Shown one piece after another: positions 8,708 to 18,115 of a DNA stretch of 64,000 nucleotides. The position numbers and the translations under genes are program-made. Position 1 is the stretch's first letter; the number at the start of each line of letters is the position of its first letter. The notes under the pieces were generated by a model. That model saw nothing but the letters and a program-made list of their open reading frames with translations. It was not told the origin of the DNA and made no database searches. The DNA is from Sphingopyxis sp. USTB-05 (GTDB taxonomy: Bacteria; Pseudomonadota; Alphaproteobacteria; Sphingomonadales; Sphingomonadaceae), in contig NZ_CP084712.1 in assembly GCF_023822045.1 (NCBI RefSeq), positions 744,001-808,000 of the forward strand, read 5' to 3'.

Positions 8708-9190
8708 GTGACTTATTATTCCAAAACAATCTGGTCGCCCGTTGGCGAATTGACACTGGTCGCCGACGATCGCGGTCTCGCCGCCATATTGTGGGAAAAT
8801 GACAGCCCCGACCGGGTCCGGCTCGGCGCGCTCACGGAAAAGGCGGGCCATCCGGTTCTCGTCGAAACCGAACGGCAATTGGCCGAATATTTTGCCGGCG
8901 AACGCCGCGCGTTCGACGTGCCGCTATCCTTTGCAGGGACCGATTTCCAGAAGCGCGTGTGGGCGGCGCTGCTCGCCATCCCGTTCGGCGAGACTCGCAG
9001 CTATGGCGAGATCGCCGATCAACTCGGCAATCCGGGTGCTTCGCGCGCGGTGGGCGCCGCCAACGGCCGCAACCCGATTTCGATCATCGCGCCATGCCAT
9101 CGCGTCGTCGGATCGAACGGCAAGTTGACGGGCTTTGCGGGCGGGCTGGAGGCCAAGGCGTATCTGCTCGATCTCGAACGGATCGATTAA
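8708..9190 (+). CDS. ogt: Methylated-DNA--protein-cysteine methyltransferase
   Basis: A 160-residue suicide enzyme that moves alkyl groups from O6-alkylguanine in DNA to its own Cys. The active site PCHRV is at 129-133 with the acceptor Cys at 130, preceded by the DNA-recognition helix region SYGEIADQLGNPGASRAVG (98-116) and followed by GLEAKAYLLDLE. The start is GTG, with GAGGAA about 10 bases upstream. The 3' end overlaps the convergent MFS gene by 4 bp. It lacks an Ada regulatory domain, so it is the Ogt type. Confidence 0.93.
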   Translation: MTYYSKTIWSPVGELTLVADDRGLAAILWENDSPDRVRLGALTEKAGHPVLVETERQLAEYFAGERRAFDVPLSFAGTDFQKRVWAALLAIPFGETRSYGEIADQLGNPGASRAVGAANGRNPISIIAPCHRVVGSNGKLTGFAGGLEAKAYLLDLERID

Positions 9191-10422
9191 AGGTCGAGCG
9201 TGCGGATTTCGGGGATGAGCTTCCACCACAGCAGGGCGCCGAGCAGCGACAGCGCGGCGGCCGTCGCAAAGGCGTAGCCATAGCCGCCGAGGTAATCGAC
9301 GATCAGCCCGGTGATGATCGGGCCCACGATGCCCGAGATATTGCCAAGCGCATTCTGTACGCCGATCCAGCTGCCCGCGGCGCGCGGCCCCGCGAAAATC
9401 TGGCCGATGGCGAAGAGATTGGTGGCGATCAAACCCGCGCCGAAGCCCGCGACCGCCAGCCACGCCGCCAACGCGGCAAAGCCGTCAGCGACGGCGATGC
9501 CGGCGGTCGCCGTGCCGATGGCGATTTGTCCCGCGATCATCAGCCAGCGGCGCACCTCGCCTTCATTGGCGCCCCTCGCGACCATCCGGTCGGACAACCA
9601 GCCGCCGACGAGTGCGACGATCCCCTGCGCCGTGAAACTCAGCGTCGTCAGCGCCGTCATTTCGCCGATCGAATAGCCCCGCGTATTGACGAGATAGAGC
9701 GGCAGCCACGCGAGCAGGAAATAAAAGCCGTAGTTCGACAGGAAATGGACGACGCTCATCTTCCATAGCGCCGGCACGCGGAGCAGGCGGCGGATCGAGA
9801 CACGTTCGCTCGCCGGCACTGTTTGCGCACGTGCCCGCATCGGTGCCGCGGCGAATTGCCAGGGAATAAGCCATAGCAGCGTCACCGCGCCGAAAATCCA
9901 GAAGACCGGCCGCCACCCCCATTCGCCGAGGATCGCGCCGCCGGTGAGCACCCCGATGGCCGGACCGAAGGCGATCGCCGCGGACACCGACGCATTCGCG
10001 ATGCCGCGCCGCTCGACGGGAACTTCGGCGGCGAAAATCTTGCTGCTGCCGGGAAAGGCGATACTCTCGCCAAGCCCGAGGAACAGCCGCAGGACGATCA
10101 GCGATATCAGCCCGCCGGCGAAACCGGTGAGCGCCGTGCTGATCGCCCAGACCGCGACGCCAAGCGCAAAGACCCGATAGACGCAGAAACGGTCGCAGAG
10201 CCAGCCGACGAACAGGCAGGCCGGGGCATAGACCCAGAAGAAGGCCGAGACGGCAAGGCCGAAGCCGGTAGCCGACAGCCCCAACTCCTCCTTCATCAGC
10301 GGAGCCGCAACGCCGATTGCGCCGCGATCGACATAGTTCAGGAGCACCGACAGCGCGATCAGCGCGACCACCCAGGTCACCCGTTTTCCGTCGGCCCGGC
10401 CTTCGATCGATTGTGTCGCCAT
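9187..10422 (-). CDS. MFS transporter, anion:cation symporter (ACS) type
   Basis: A 411-residue, 12-segment major facilitator with the ACS-family look: RGAIGVAAPLMKEELGLS after TM1, GWLCDRF in the loop 2-3 position, and LRLFLGLGESIAFPGSSKI in TM4, where this family typically has GxxEAxxFP. ACS members import organic acids such as sugar acids, allantoate or phthalate with protons; the substrate here is unknown. Start at the ATG at 10422, which has GGGGAG nine bases upstream; the TTG at 10428 would be too close to it. The gene stands alone, convergent with ogt. Confidence 0.85.
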   Translation of the reverse strand: MATQSIEGRADGKRVTWVVALIALSVLLNYVDRGAIGVAAPLMKEELGLSATGFGLAVSAFFWVYAPACLFVGWLCDRFCVYRVFALGVAVWAISTALTGFAGGLISLIVLRLFLGLGESIAFPGSSKIFAAEVPVERRGIANASVSAAIAFGPAIGVLTGGAILGEWGWRPVFWIFGAVTLLWLIPWQFAAAPMRARAQTVPASERVSIRRLLRVPALWKMSVVHFLSNYGFYFLLAWLPLYLVNTRGYSIGEMTALTTLSFTAQGIVALVGGWLSDRMVARGANEGEVRRWLMIAGQIAIGTATAGIAVADGFAALAAWLAVAGFGAGLIATNLFAIGQIFAGPRAAGSWIGVQNALGNISGIVGPIITGLIVDYLGGYGYAFATAAALSLLGALLWWKLIPEIRTLDL

Positions 10423-10558
10423 ATTCAAGCGCTCCCCTGCCCGGTGACAGGGCTATCAGATGGAGGGCGGCGCGCTAGCGAAAATTGGCCGCACGTTTGT
10501 TCAACGCGCTTGGGCGACGACGCGCTATTCTGGCGGGCGACATCAAGGGAGAATGGAT

Positions 10559-10990
10559 ATGACCCTCGCCACGCAGATCGACCGGCCGCTTTCGGTCGCG
10601 GACCTGTTCGACCGCTATCATGTCGGCTGGGAAACGAAGGACGCCGACCTGATCGCCTCGCTCCATTCTGAGGACACGGTCTTCGCCCTCCACGACGGCA
10701 CCGAGCCCGTGAAGGGGCGCGAGCGGCTGCGCGAGCATTGCCGGCAATTGTTCGCGACATTCGACTTCACGATGGAAATGGGACGCCGGCTCTATGGCGA
10801 CGATCATTGGGTGTTCGAATGGACGATGGTGCTGACGCTTGCCGAACCCGGCGGCGGTCCGTTTGCCGCGCGCGTCGGGATGCTCGACGTCGTCACCGTG
10901 AACGAAGCGGGCGAGGTGACGCGCAAGGATGTCTATCCGAACGGGCGTGAGATGTATGCGGCTTTCCTGCGCGCCGGGATCGAGCGCTAG
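10559..10990 (+). CDS. SnoaL/NTF2-like nuclear transport factor 2 fold protein
   Basis: A 143-residue protein with the NTF2-like pattern: a helical start (LFDRYHVGWETKDADLIASL), then HSEDTVFALHDGTEPVKGRERLREH, the usual core of SnoaL-like and ketosteroid-isomerase-like proteins, and a later beta-rich part. Such proteins may be small enzymes or ligand binders; nothing here decides. The ATG at 10559 is preferred over that at 10553 because of its spacing from AAGGGAG. It is followed 44 bp later by an AraC-type regulator on the same strand. Confidence 0.75.
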   Translation: MTLATQIDRPLSVADLFDRYHVGWETKDADLIASLHSEDTVFALHDGTEPVKGRERLREHCRQLFATFDFTMEMGRRLYGDDHWVFEWTMVLTLAEPGGGPFAARVGMLDVVTVNEAGEVTRKDVYPNGREMYAAFLRAGIER

Positions 10991-11034
10991 CGGCGGCGCT
11001 TGCGCGTGGCGTCGGCGCGGCAGATACTGAAGCG

Positions 11035-11751
11035 ATGCCCGACCCGGTCTCCCCTTTCCGGAATTCGCTGTTGCCCGTCGACGTCGGCTCGCTCGCGCCG
11101 CATGCGAATCCCGTCACGGGGATTTTGATCGGCCGCGGCGGGTCGCTGCGGCTCGAACTTGGCGGGGAGGTGGTCGAGGGCGAGATGCTGTTGATCCGCC
11201 CCGGCGTGGTCCACCGCATCGGGCTTCCTGCACGCGGCGCCGATATTCTTTATCTCGATGGGCTGGCTTTCCCGTTCGATGTACCGTTGGCGCGCGGTCT
11301 CGACTGCAGGCAGGCAATGCTTGCGGACGCGGTGCTGGGCGGCGCGGGCGAAGCGGCCGATGCGCTGCGGGCGCAGCTGACCGCATCCTGGCCAGGCCCA
11401 CCGACGCCGGTCGCCGATGCGGTGCGCGCAATCTATGCCGACCCAATGCGCCGCATGCCGCAGGAGGAACTGGCGCAGCGGCTCGGCATGGAGCGCACGC
11501 AGGCGCTTCGTTATTTCCGCGCGACGACGGGACAGAGCTTCCGCGAATTCAAGCGTTGGTCGGCGGTCCAATATGCGGCGGCGCAGATGAAGGAGGGTGC
11601 ACTTGTCCGCACCGCCGCGATGGATGCCGGTTTCGCCGACACCGCGCATCTGTCGCGCGTCTTTCGTCAGACATTCGGCCTGACCCCCAGTGCGGCGATC
11701 GGAGCGCTGCCGCTACGGGAAGGTCATTCGGGCCAGCGGCCGGTATCATGA
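11035..11751 (+). CDS. AraC-family transcriptional regulator
   Basis: A 238-residue regulator. The N-terminal half is cupin-like (VTGILIGRGGSLRLELGG ... LIRPGVVHRIGLP); the C-terminal half is the AraC double helix-turn-helix, with QEELAQRLGMERTQALRYFRA as the first helix pair and RTAAMDAGFADTAHLSRVF, FGLTPSAAI as the second. It probably senses a small ligand and acts on nearby genes, perhaps the NTF2-like gene just upstream. Its 3' end overlaps the convergent GFA gene by 28 bp. Ribosome site weak; start is the first in-frame ATG that keeps the cupin part. Confidence 0.85.
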   Translation: MPDPVSPFRNSLLPVDVGSLAPHANPVTGILIGRGGSLRLELGGEVVEGEMLLIRPGVVHRIGLPARGADILYLDGLAFPFDVPLARGLDCRQAMLADAVLGGAGEAADALRAQLTASWPGPPTPVADAVRAIYADPMRRMPQEELAQRLGMERTQALRYFRATTGQSFREFKRWSAVQYAAAQMKEGALVRTAAMDAGFADTAHLSRVFRQTFGLTPSAAIGALPLREGHSGQRPVS

Positions 11752-12218
11752 TCGGGATGCTGGTGATTGCTCGCCTTGATGGCACCGACATAGTCGGCCA
11801 TCGTTTCCTCGGTCGTGCCTTCGCCCTTGATGGGCAGATGCTCGAACAGCGATAGCTGGCCTTCGATTCCGAACTGGACCTGCGGCGGGAAGCGCGCCGG
11901 ATCATCGAACGACCCCGTGGTCAGGTTGATATGCTGGCTCTCGAAATAGTCATAGGCGAGCGGTGTCCCGCAACTGGAACAAAAGCCCCGCGCCGCCTTG
12001 TCCGAGCTTTTGAACCAGGTCGGCGAACCGCGCGTCCAACGGATCGCGTCGCGCGGGACGCCGATCAACGCGATGAAAAAATTGCCTGCTGCCTTTTGGC
12101 ACATGCGGCAATGACATATGTGCGAGCTGTCGAGCACCGCCGTCACATGCCAGCGCACCGCGCCGCACTGGCAGCCGCCGGACGCCTCGGCTTCAACGCG
12201 TTCGGGGCGATAGCTCAT
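11724..12218 (-). CDS. GFA family zinc protein (Gfa/CENP-V fold)
   Basis: A 164-residue protein with the family's Cys set: GGCQCGAVR at about 14-22, CHCRMCQK at about 35-42 and FCSSCGTPL at about 79-87, which bind zinc. The family was named after a glutathione-dependent formaldehyde-activating enzyme, but most members have no proven activity. It is cytoplasmic by lack of any signal. Its 3' end overlaps the convergent AraC gene. Confidence 0.88.
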   Translation of the reverse strand: MSYRPERVEAEASGGCQCGAVRWHVTAVLDSSHICHCRMCQKAAGNFFIALIGVPRDAIRWTRGSPTWFKSSDKAARGFCSSCGTPLAYDYFESQHINLTTGSFDDPARFPPQVQFGIEGQLSLFEHLPIKGEGTTEETMADYVGAIKASNHQHPDHDTGRWPE

Positions 12219-12344
12219 CTTTCCTCACTCCCATTCAATTGTTAGGGCTCGCAATATATCGGGAATGCAGGCCTTGGTACCTCGTTTTTTCTCTCGGCTC
12301 CGACCGGCGGTGGCGCCGGGGCCGGATCATTGGCAGGAGCCGGC

Positions 12345-13031
12345 ATGACTGGTTTGCCTTGGAACGGGCATTTGCAGATTTCAGGAGAGATTGCCTGGTG
12401 GTCGGGCGTCGTTGGCGACGCCACCTTGCACCGGCATTTCGCCGCGCAGGCGGTCTTCTCAGACGATCCGGTGCGGGTTATCGACGATGAGGGGTGCGAA
12501 ATCTGTGGAACCTGCCTGTTGATCGAACCCAACGCCCGCCATCTTCTGCGCCCGGGCGGCCGTGCCCGGATCTGTTATGTCGAGCCGACAACCGCTTTTG
12601 GACCGCCTGATGCCCTGCGCGAGCACCTCGACCAAGAAGATGTTCGCATCGTGTCGGGCGCCGGGGCGCGAATATTCTGGAAGGACTGGACTGAACGCAG
12701 GGCGCGCCCGGCCATCGATACGCGCATTTCCCGGGCGATTATTGCAATCGAACAATTGCTTCCCGCCGGCACGATACGCCTCGCCGACATCTGCGCGGAG
12801 GGCACGCTTTCGGTTGGGCGCTTCCGGCATCTGTTTGCCGCCGAGATCGGATTGCCCTTTCAGCGCTTTGTCCTGTGGCGTCGCCTGGCTGCAGCATTCG
12901 AGAGCTTGATCGAGGGAACGACGGTCACGGAGGCGGCCCATGCGGCAGGTTTCGCCGACGCCGCGCATCTCGCGCGGACGACAAGGGCCATGTTCGGCAT
13001 TCGTGCGAGCGACATTCTTCCGCAGCGATAG
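12345..13031 (+). CDS. AraC-family transcriptional regulator
   Basis: A 228-residue regulator whose N-terminal half is a short sensor-like segment (WWSGVVGDATLHRHFAAQAVFS) and whose C-terminal third is an AraC DNA-binding domain (LADICAEGTLSVGRFRHLF ... GTTVTEAAHAAGFADAAHLART). The ATG at 12345 has AGGAG five bases upstream, better than an upstream TTG. The methyltransferase gene follows 46 bp later on the same strand and may be co-transcribed. Target unknown. Confidence 0.83.
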   Translation: MTGLPWNGHLQISGEIAWWSGVVGDATLHRHFAAQAVFSDDPVRVIDDEGCEICGTCLLIEPNARHLLRPGGRARICYVEPTTAFGPPDALREHLDQEDVRIVSGAGARIFWKDWTERRARPAIDTRISRAIIAIEQLLPAGTIRLADICAEGTLSVGRFRHLFAAEIGLPFQRFVLWRRLAAAFESLIEGTTVTEAAHAAGFADAAHLARTTRAMFGIRASDILPQR

Positions 13032-13077
13032 CCGCTTCGTTCAATCGCGCCGACGCCGGGCGGGCTATAAACGGAGC

Positions 13078-13737
13078 ATGACAGAAACAAAAAGAGACTT
13101 CGTCCCGGCTCTGGGAAAGGCTGGCAACACCGGCAGCTACGATACCGTCGTCGCGCTGATGACACGCGAGAAGCGTTGGCGTGGCGAACTGGTCCGGCTG
13201 ATTGCACCGCGCGCGGGCGAAACGATCGTCGACGTCGGCTGCGGGACCGGCACGCTTGCGATCGCGCTCAAGGCGGCGGAACCCGAAGCTATTATTCTGG
13301 GCGTCGATCCCGATCCAGCGGTGCTCGCGATCGCTGAGGAGAAGGCACGCGATGCGGGTGTGACGGTGCGATGGTTCGAGGCGATGGGTGATGCGCTCGA
13401 TGCCATCGAGCCCCTGCAGGCGTGCGACAAGATCGTGTCGAGCCTGGTCCTCCATCAATGTCCGATGGACGTGAAACATGCGATCGTTCGCCAGATGCGG
13501 CGGCTGCTGAAACCGGGCGGCGAGTTCTTCATCGCCGACTATGGCGAGCAGCGTACATTGTTGATGCGCACGCTTTTTCGTCAGGTCCAGATGATCGACG
13601 GTTTCGAACTTACGGAGCCGAATGCGCGGGGCTGCGTCCCCGAAATCCTGCGCGAAGCGGGATTTCGGGGAGTCGAGGAAGTCGGCGCGATTTCAACCCC
13701 GACGGGTTCGATCTCGCTTTATCGGGGACACCGTTGA
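13078..13737 (+). CDS. Class I SAM-dependent methyltransferase
   Basis: A 219-residue Rossmann-fold methyltransferase. Motif I is VDVGCGTGTLAIALK at about 51-65, the acidic end of beta 2 is GVDPDPAVL, and the post-motif region contains KPGGEFFIADYG. It resembles UbiE/Methyltransf_25 type enzymes that modify small molecules or lipids; substrate not readable. Start is the ATG at 13078 (MTETKRD). It ends 15 bp before the stop of czcA, facing it. Confidence 0.85.
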   Translation: MTETKRDFVPALGKAGNTGSYDTVVALMTREKRWRGELVRLIAPRAGETIVDVGCGTGTLAIALKAAEPEAIILGVDPDPAVLAIAEEKARDAGVTVRWFEAMGDALDAIEPLQACDKIVSSLVLHQCPMDVKHAIVRQMRRLLKPGGEFFIADYGEQRTLLMRTLFRQVQMIDGFELTEPNARGCVPEILREAGFRGVEEVGAISTPTGSISLYRGHR

Positions 13738-13752
13738 TTCCGGCGCGTTCGA

Positions 13753-16700
13753 CTATGCGTGTGCGCCATCGCCGCCCCCTTCATTGTTCGTCATCCGCCC
13801 ACCCCAACGCGCGTAGAGGGTCGGAAGCAGGAAAAGGGTGAGCAAGGTCGCCGAAATCAGCCCCCCGATCACAACCGTTGCCAGCGGCTTCTGCACCTCG
13901 GCGCCGGCGCCGGTGGCGAGCGCCATCGGAACGAAGCCGAGGCTTGCGACCAGGGCGGTCATCACCACGGGACGGAGGCGGAGTAGGGCGCCTTGCCGTG
14001 CGGCTTCGGCTCTTTCCATGCCCGCGCGCATCAGTTCCTGGATCGACGATACCATCACAAGGCCGTTGAGCACCGCGATGCCCGATAGCGCGATGAAGCC
14101 GACGGCGGCCGAGATGGAGAAGTCCATGCCGCGCAGGAACAGCGCAAGGACGCCGCCGATCAGCGCCAACGGCACGCCCGTAAACACGATCGCCGCATCG
14201 CGCGTCGACCGAAGCGCGCCGTAGAGAAGCAGCAGAATCAGCACGAAACACGCCGGGATGACGAGCCCGAGCCGGTCGCGCGCCGAGGCCAGATTCTCGA
14301 ACTGGCCGCCCCATTCGAGATAGCTACCGGCGGGCAGCCGGACATCTTTTGCTATGGCTGCCTTTGCGTCGGACACGACGTCCGAGATCGCACGGTCGCG
14401 GACATTGGCCTGCACGACGACGCGCCTTTTGCCATTCTCGCGGCTGATCTGGTTCGGGCCGTCGACGATACGGATGTCGGCAACGCTCGCGAGCGGCACG
14501 AAGCCGCCGCCCGCAACCGGGACCTGCACCTGTTCCAGCACCGACAGGTCGGCGCGCTCTGCATCCGACAGCCGGATGACCACGGGGAAGCGCCGGTCGC
14601 CCTCGAAGATCGTGCCGGCCTCGCGCCCGCCGATCGTCGCGGTCACGACATCCTGCACATCCTGCGCGGTCACGCCAAGCCGCGCCATTGCGTCGCGGTT
14701 GACGCGAATGTCGAGCAGCGACAGCCCCTCGGTCTCCTCCACCCGGACATCGCTTGCGCCCCCGGTCTTCCGCAGGATCGCGGCGATCTGCTGCGCGGTG
14801 GAATTCATCGTATCGAAATCGTCGCCAAAGATCTTGATTGCGATATCGCCGCGTACCCCCGCGATCAGCTCGTTGAAGCGCATCTGGATCGGCTGGGTGA
14901 TTTCATAGGCATTGCCCGGAAACTTGTTCAGCTCCTTTTCCAGCCGCTCGACGAGCTCGGCCTTGGTCAGCTTTGGATCAGGCCATTGCTTGCGGGGTTT
15001 GAGGATCACGAAATTGTCGGTTGCATTGGGCGGCATCGGATCGGATGCGAGGTCCGCCGTGCCGGTCTTCGAAAAGACAATCGCGACCTCGGGCTGCTTT
15101 GAAAGCATCCGTTCGATCGGGATCTGCATCGCCTGGCTCTGCTCGACCGAGGTCGAGGGAACGCGGAATGCCTGGATCAAGAGGTCGCCCTCATCGAGCT
15201 GCGGCAGGAACACCTGACCGAGCGAGAAGAAGGCGAGGACCGCGACGACGAACCCGCCGACGCCGGCGCCGATCGTGATCTTCGGTTTGCTCATGGCCCG
15301 GTCGAGACCGGGTTCGTAGCGCCGTTTGAGCCAGCTCATGATGCGGCCCTCCTTTTCGTCGACGCGTTTCGACAGCCAGATGGCGATCGCTGCCGGCACG
15401 AAGGTCAGCGAGAGGATGAAGGCGAATGCGAGCGCGATGATCACGGTCAGCGCCATCGGGATGAAGGTCTTGCCCTCAACCCCGCTCAAGGTGAGCAAGG
15501 GCACATAGACAAGGATGATGATCGCCTGCCCGTAGACCGAAGGCCGCACCATCTCGCGCGCCGCAGCGGCTACCGTTGCCAGCCTTTCCTCCTTTGTCAG
15601 CGTCCGTCCCTCCCGGTGCTGGAAATCGGCCATGCGCCGCAGCGCATTTTCGACGATGATCACGGCGCCGTCGACGATGAGGCCGAAATCGAGCGCCCCG
15701 AGGCTCATCAGATTTGCCGAGACGCCGGCGTGCAGCATGCCAAAGCTGGTGAGCAGCATGGTCACGGGAATGACGAGCGCTGCAATGAGCGCGGCACGGA
15801 AATTGCCGAGCAGCAGGAAGAGTATGGCGATAACGAGCAGCGCGCCTTCGGTCAGATTCTTGCCGACCGTCCAGATCGTCGCATTGACCAGCTTGGTGCG
15901 ATCGAGCACCGGCTCGATAACCACATCGGGCGGCAGCGAGGCGTTGATGTTCAGCAGCCGGTCGGCAACCGCGGTCGCCACCGTGCGGCTGTTTTCGCCG
16001 ATCCGCATGATGGCGGTCCCGACGACGACCTCGGTACCATTTTCGGACGCCGATCCCATGCGGACCGCTTGCCCGGTGCGAACCGTCGCGACCTGATCGA
16101 GCGTGATCGGAACACCTGCACGCGTCGCGACGACGATACGCGAAAGCTCGCTAGCATCGCGCACGAGCGCGTCGGAGCGAACCGCGAGTCCTTCGCCGTT
16201 GCGTTCGACCACGCCGCCGCCGACGGCTGTGTTGTTGCGTTCGAGTGCTTCGGCGAGATCGGTCAGGCCAAGGCCAAGCGCGGCAAGGCGCTGGACGTCG
16301 GGCACGACCAGATATTGCTTTGAAAAGCCGCCGATCGCATCGATGCCGGCGACCCCCGGAACGGTACGGAGCAGCGGGGTCACGATCCAATCCTGTGCGG
16401 TGCGCAGGTAGGTCGCCTTGTCGGCTTGGGTGACGAGCCGTTCGCCTTCGGGTGTCACATAGCTGCCGTCGGGTTGAAGGCCGGGCTCGCCCGGCTTGTG
16501 CACGTCGTCCTTGCGGTGGGCGAGCCGAACCGTCCACATATAGACTTCGCCGAGCCCCGTCGCGATTGGCCCCATTTCGGGCCGCACGCCGTCCGGCATC
16601 GTCTCGGTCGCCTCGTTCAGCCGCTCGCCGACCTGTTGGCGTGCGAAGTAGATGTCGGTCTTGTCGGTAAAGACGGCGGTCACTTGCGCAAAGCCATTGC

Positions 16701-16959
16701 GGCTCAGCGAGCGTGTATATTCGAGGCCGGGAATGCCGGCGAGCGCAGTCTCGATCGGGAAGGCGACCTGTTTCTCGACAAGTTCGGGCGAGAGCGCCGG
16801 TGCGCGGACGTTGATCTGAATCTGGTTGTTGGTGATGTCGGGAACCGCATCGATCGGCAGGCGCGACAGCGCGAAGGCTCCGATAACGGCGGCAAGGGCG
16901 GTGAGCAGGACGACAAGCCAACGCTTGTCGACCGCCCAGGTGACGATATGGGCGATCAT
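13753..16959 (-). CDS. czcA: Heavy-metal RND efflux pump, CzcA type
   Basis: A 1068-residue inner-membrane RND pump, full family length, with 12 membrane segments and two large periplasmic loops. In TM4 the proton-relay signature reads LDFGLIVDGAVIIVEN, the D-F-G, D-G-A, V-E-N pattern of the HME1 group that exports divalent cations (Zn, Co, Cd, Ni), not the Cu/Ag CusA pattern. The start (MIAHIVTWAVDKRWLVVL) is three bases after the czcB stop. Together with CzcB and CzcC it forms the tripartite pump carrying metal out of the cell. Confidence 0.94.
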   Translation of the reverse strand: MIAHIVTWAVDKRWLVVLLTALAAVIGAFALSRLPIDAVPDITNNQIQINVRAPALSPELVEKQVAFPIETALAGIPGLEYTRSLSRNGFAQVTAVFTDKTDIYFARQQVGERLNEATETMPDGVRPEMGPIATGLGEVYMWTVRLAHRKDDVHKPGEPGLQPDGSYVTPEGERLVTQADKATYLRTAQDWIVTPLLRTVPGVAGIDAIGGFSKQYLVVPDVQRLAALGLGLTDLAEALERNNTAVGGGVVERNGEGLAVRSDALVRDASELSRIVVATRAGVPITLDQVATVRTGQAVRMGSASENGTEVVVGTAIMRIGENSRTVATAVADRLLNINASLPPDVVIEPVLDRTKLVNATIWTVGKNLTEGALLVIAILFLLLGNFRAALIAALVIPVTMLLTSFGMLHAGVSANLMSLGALDFGLIVDGAVIIVENALRRMADFQHREGRTLTKEERLATVAAAAREMVRPSVYGQAIIILVYVPLLTLSGVEGKTFIPMALTVIIALAFAFILSLTFVPAAIAIWLSKRVDEKEGRIMSWLKRRYEPGLDRAMSKPKITIGAGVGGFVVAVLAFFSLGQVFLPQLDEGDLLIQAFRVPSTSVEQSQAMQIPIERMLSKQPEVAIVFSKTGTADLASDPMPPNATDNFVILKPRKQWPDPKLTKAELVERLEKELNKFPGNAYEITQPIQMRFNELIAGVRGDIAIKIFGDDFDTMNSTAQQIAAILRKTGGASDVRVEETEGLSLLDIRVNRDAMARLGVTAQDVQDVVTATIGGREAGTIFEGDRRFPVVIRLSDAERADLSVLEQVQVPVAGGGFVPLASVADIRIVDGPNQISRENGKRRVVVQANVRDRAISDVVSDAKAAIAKDVRLPAGSYLEWGGQFENLASARDRLGLVIPACFVLILLLLYGALRSTRDAAIVFTGVPLALIGGVLALFLRGMDFSISAAVGFIALSGIAVLNGLVMVSSIQELMRAGMERAEAARQGALLRLRPVVMTALVASLGFVPMALATGAGAEVQKPLATVVIGGLISATLLTLFLLPTLYARWGGRMTNNEGGGDGAHA

Positions 16960-16962
16960 GGC

Positions 16963-18111
16963 TTAGTCCTCATGGCCTGCTTCGCCCTTGCCGATTTCCG
17001 ACTTGAGCGAGAAGCTGTTGGTAATGGCGATCTGTTCGGTGCCCTTGAGTCCCGAGCGGACGATCACATTGGCACCGGCACGGTCGCCGAGGACCACCGG
17101 AACGGCGGCGAAGCCACCCTTGGTGCGGACGAATATGACGCTCTTTCCCTCGACCGTCTGGACCGCGCTCAACGGGACGCTGATCGATGTGTCTCCGCTG
17201 TCTCCGGCGAGTGCGATGGTCGCCGTGACCGCTTCGCCGACCCGCCATTGCCCGGCGCGATTGTCGAGGATCGCGATCGCCGGGACGAGCCGCGTGGCCG
17301 GATCGAGCGCGGGCGAGACGAAACTGATCTTGCCGGTAGCCTGGCGCCCCGGCGCGTCGATGGAAACGATCGCGCCGGGACGAATGCGCCCGGCGTCGGC
17401 AGGCCGCAGGTTGAACGACAGCGAAACGCTCGAGAGATTGGCGATGCGATAAAGCTCGGCGTCCGCAGCCACCGTCTGACCGAGAATCACGCTGCGCGCG
17501 ATTACCTGTCCCGAAATTGGTGCGGCGATTGCGATCCGGTTGAGTTGGCCGCCGCCGCCGCCCGCAGCCGACACCTGTTGCTGCGCAAGCTGGTAAGCGA
17601 TCTTGGCTTCGGTTGCCGTCGTGCGCGCCGCGATCACATCCTGTTCCGGCGACACGCGCTGCGCGAACAGGCGCTCCTCGCGCGCCAGGTTGGAGTTGGC
17701 GAGCGCGAGCCGCGCGCGCGTTGCCTGTACTTCGCCCTGAAGCTGCGCGGCCTCGCGGCTTTCGACGATCGCGAGCGTTTGCCCGCGGCCGACGCTCTGT
17801 CCAAGATTGCGATTGAGCGCGACGATGCGCCCGCTGATCGCAGCCGACACCGCTTGTGTGGCTTGGGGATCGCCCTCGATCGTCGCGGGCAGTTGCAGCG
17901 TGCCGACGCTTCCGATGGTCGGACGGCCGAGCGCGATCCCGGCGACCTTGATCTGTTCGTTCGTGAGCGTGATCTGGCCCTCGTCGGCGTGGCCGGCTTC
18001 CTCCTTGCCATGCTCGTCGGCCGGTTTGACGGTATCCGTGCCACCGCACGCCGCGAGGAAGAGCGGCAGCGCCGCGGTGAGCAGCAGCTTTCGGTTGATA
18101 TTGATGGTCAT
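16963..18111 (-). CDS. czcB: Heavy-metal efflux periplasmic adaptor, CzcB type
   Basis: A 382-residue membrane-fusion protein that bridges CzcA and CzcC in the periplasm. The N-terminus is a lipoprotein signal with lipobox LAAC (Cys 22), followed by a short His/Glu-rich stretch (DEHGKEEAGHADEG) that may bind metal. Then come a barrel-sandwich hybrid domain split by an alpha-hairpin (about residues 110-180) and beta-barrel parts. It ends GKGEAGHED, again His/Glu-rich. It lies 4 bp after the czcC stop and 3 bp before czcA. Confidence 0.92.
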   Translation of the reverse strand: MTININRKLLLTAALPLFLAACGGTDTVKPADEHGKEEAGHADEGQITLTNEQIKVAGIALGRPTIGSVGTLQLPATIEGDPQATQAVSAAISGRIVALNRNLGQSVGRGQTLAIVESREAAQLQGEVQATRARLALANSNLAREERLFAQRVSPEQDVIAARTTATEAKIAYQLAQQQVSAAGGGGGQLNRIAIAAPISGQVIARSVILGQTVAADAELYRIANLSSVSLSFNLRPADAGRIRPGAIVSIDAPGRQATGKISFVSPALDPATRLVPAIAILDNRAGQWRVGEAVTATIALAGDSGDTSISVPLSAVQTVEGKSVIFVRTKGGFAAVPVVLGDRAGANVIVRSGLKGTEQIAITNSFSLKSEIGKGEAGHED

Positions 18112-18115
18112 GGGT

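Noticed and set aside
10428..10428. TTG at 10428 as start of the ACS-type MFS gene
   Set aside because: It would leave only about three bases after the GGGGAG ribosome site; the ATG at 10422 has normal spacing.
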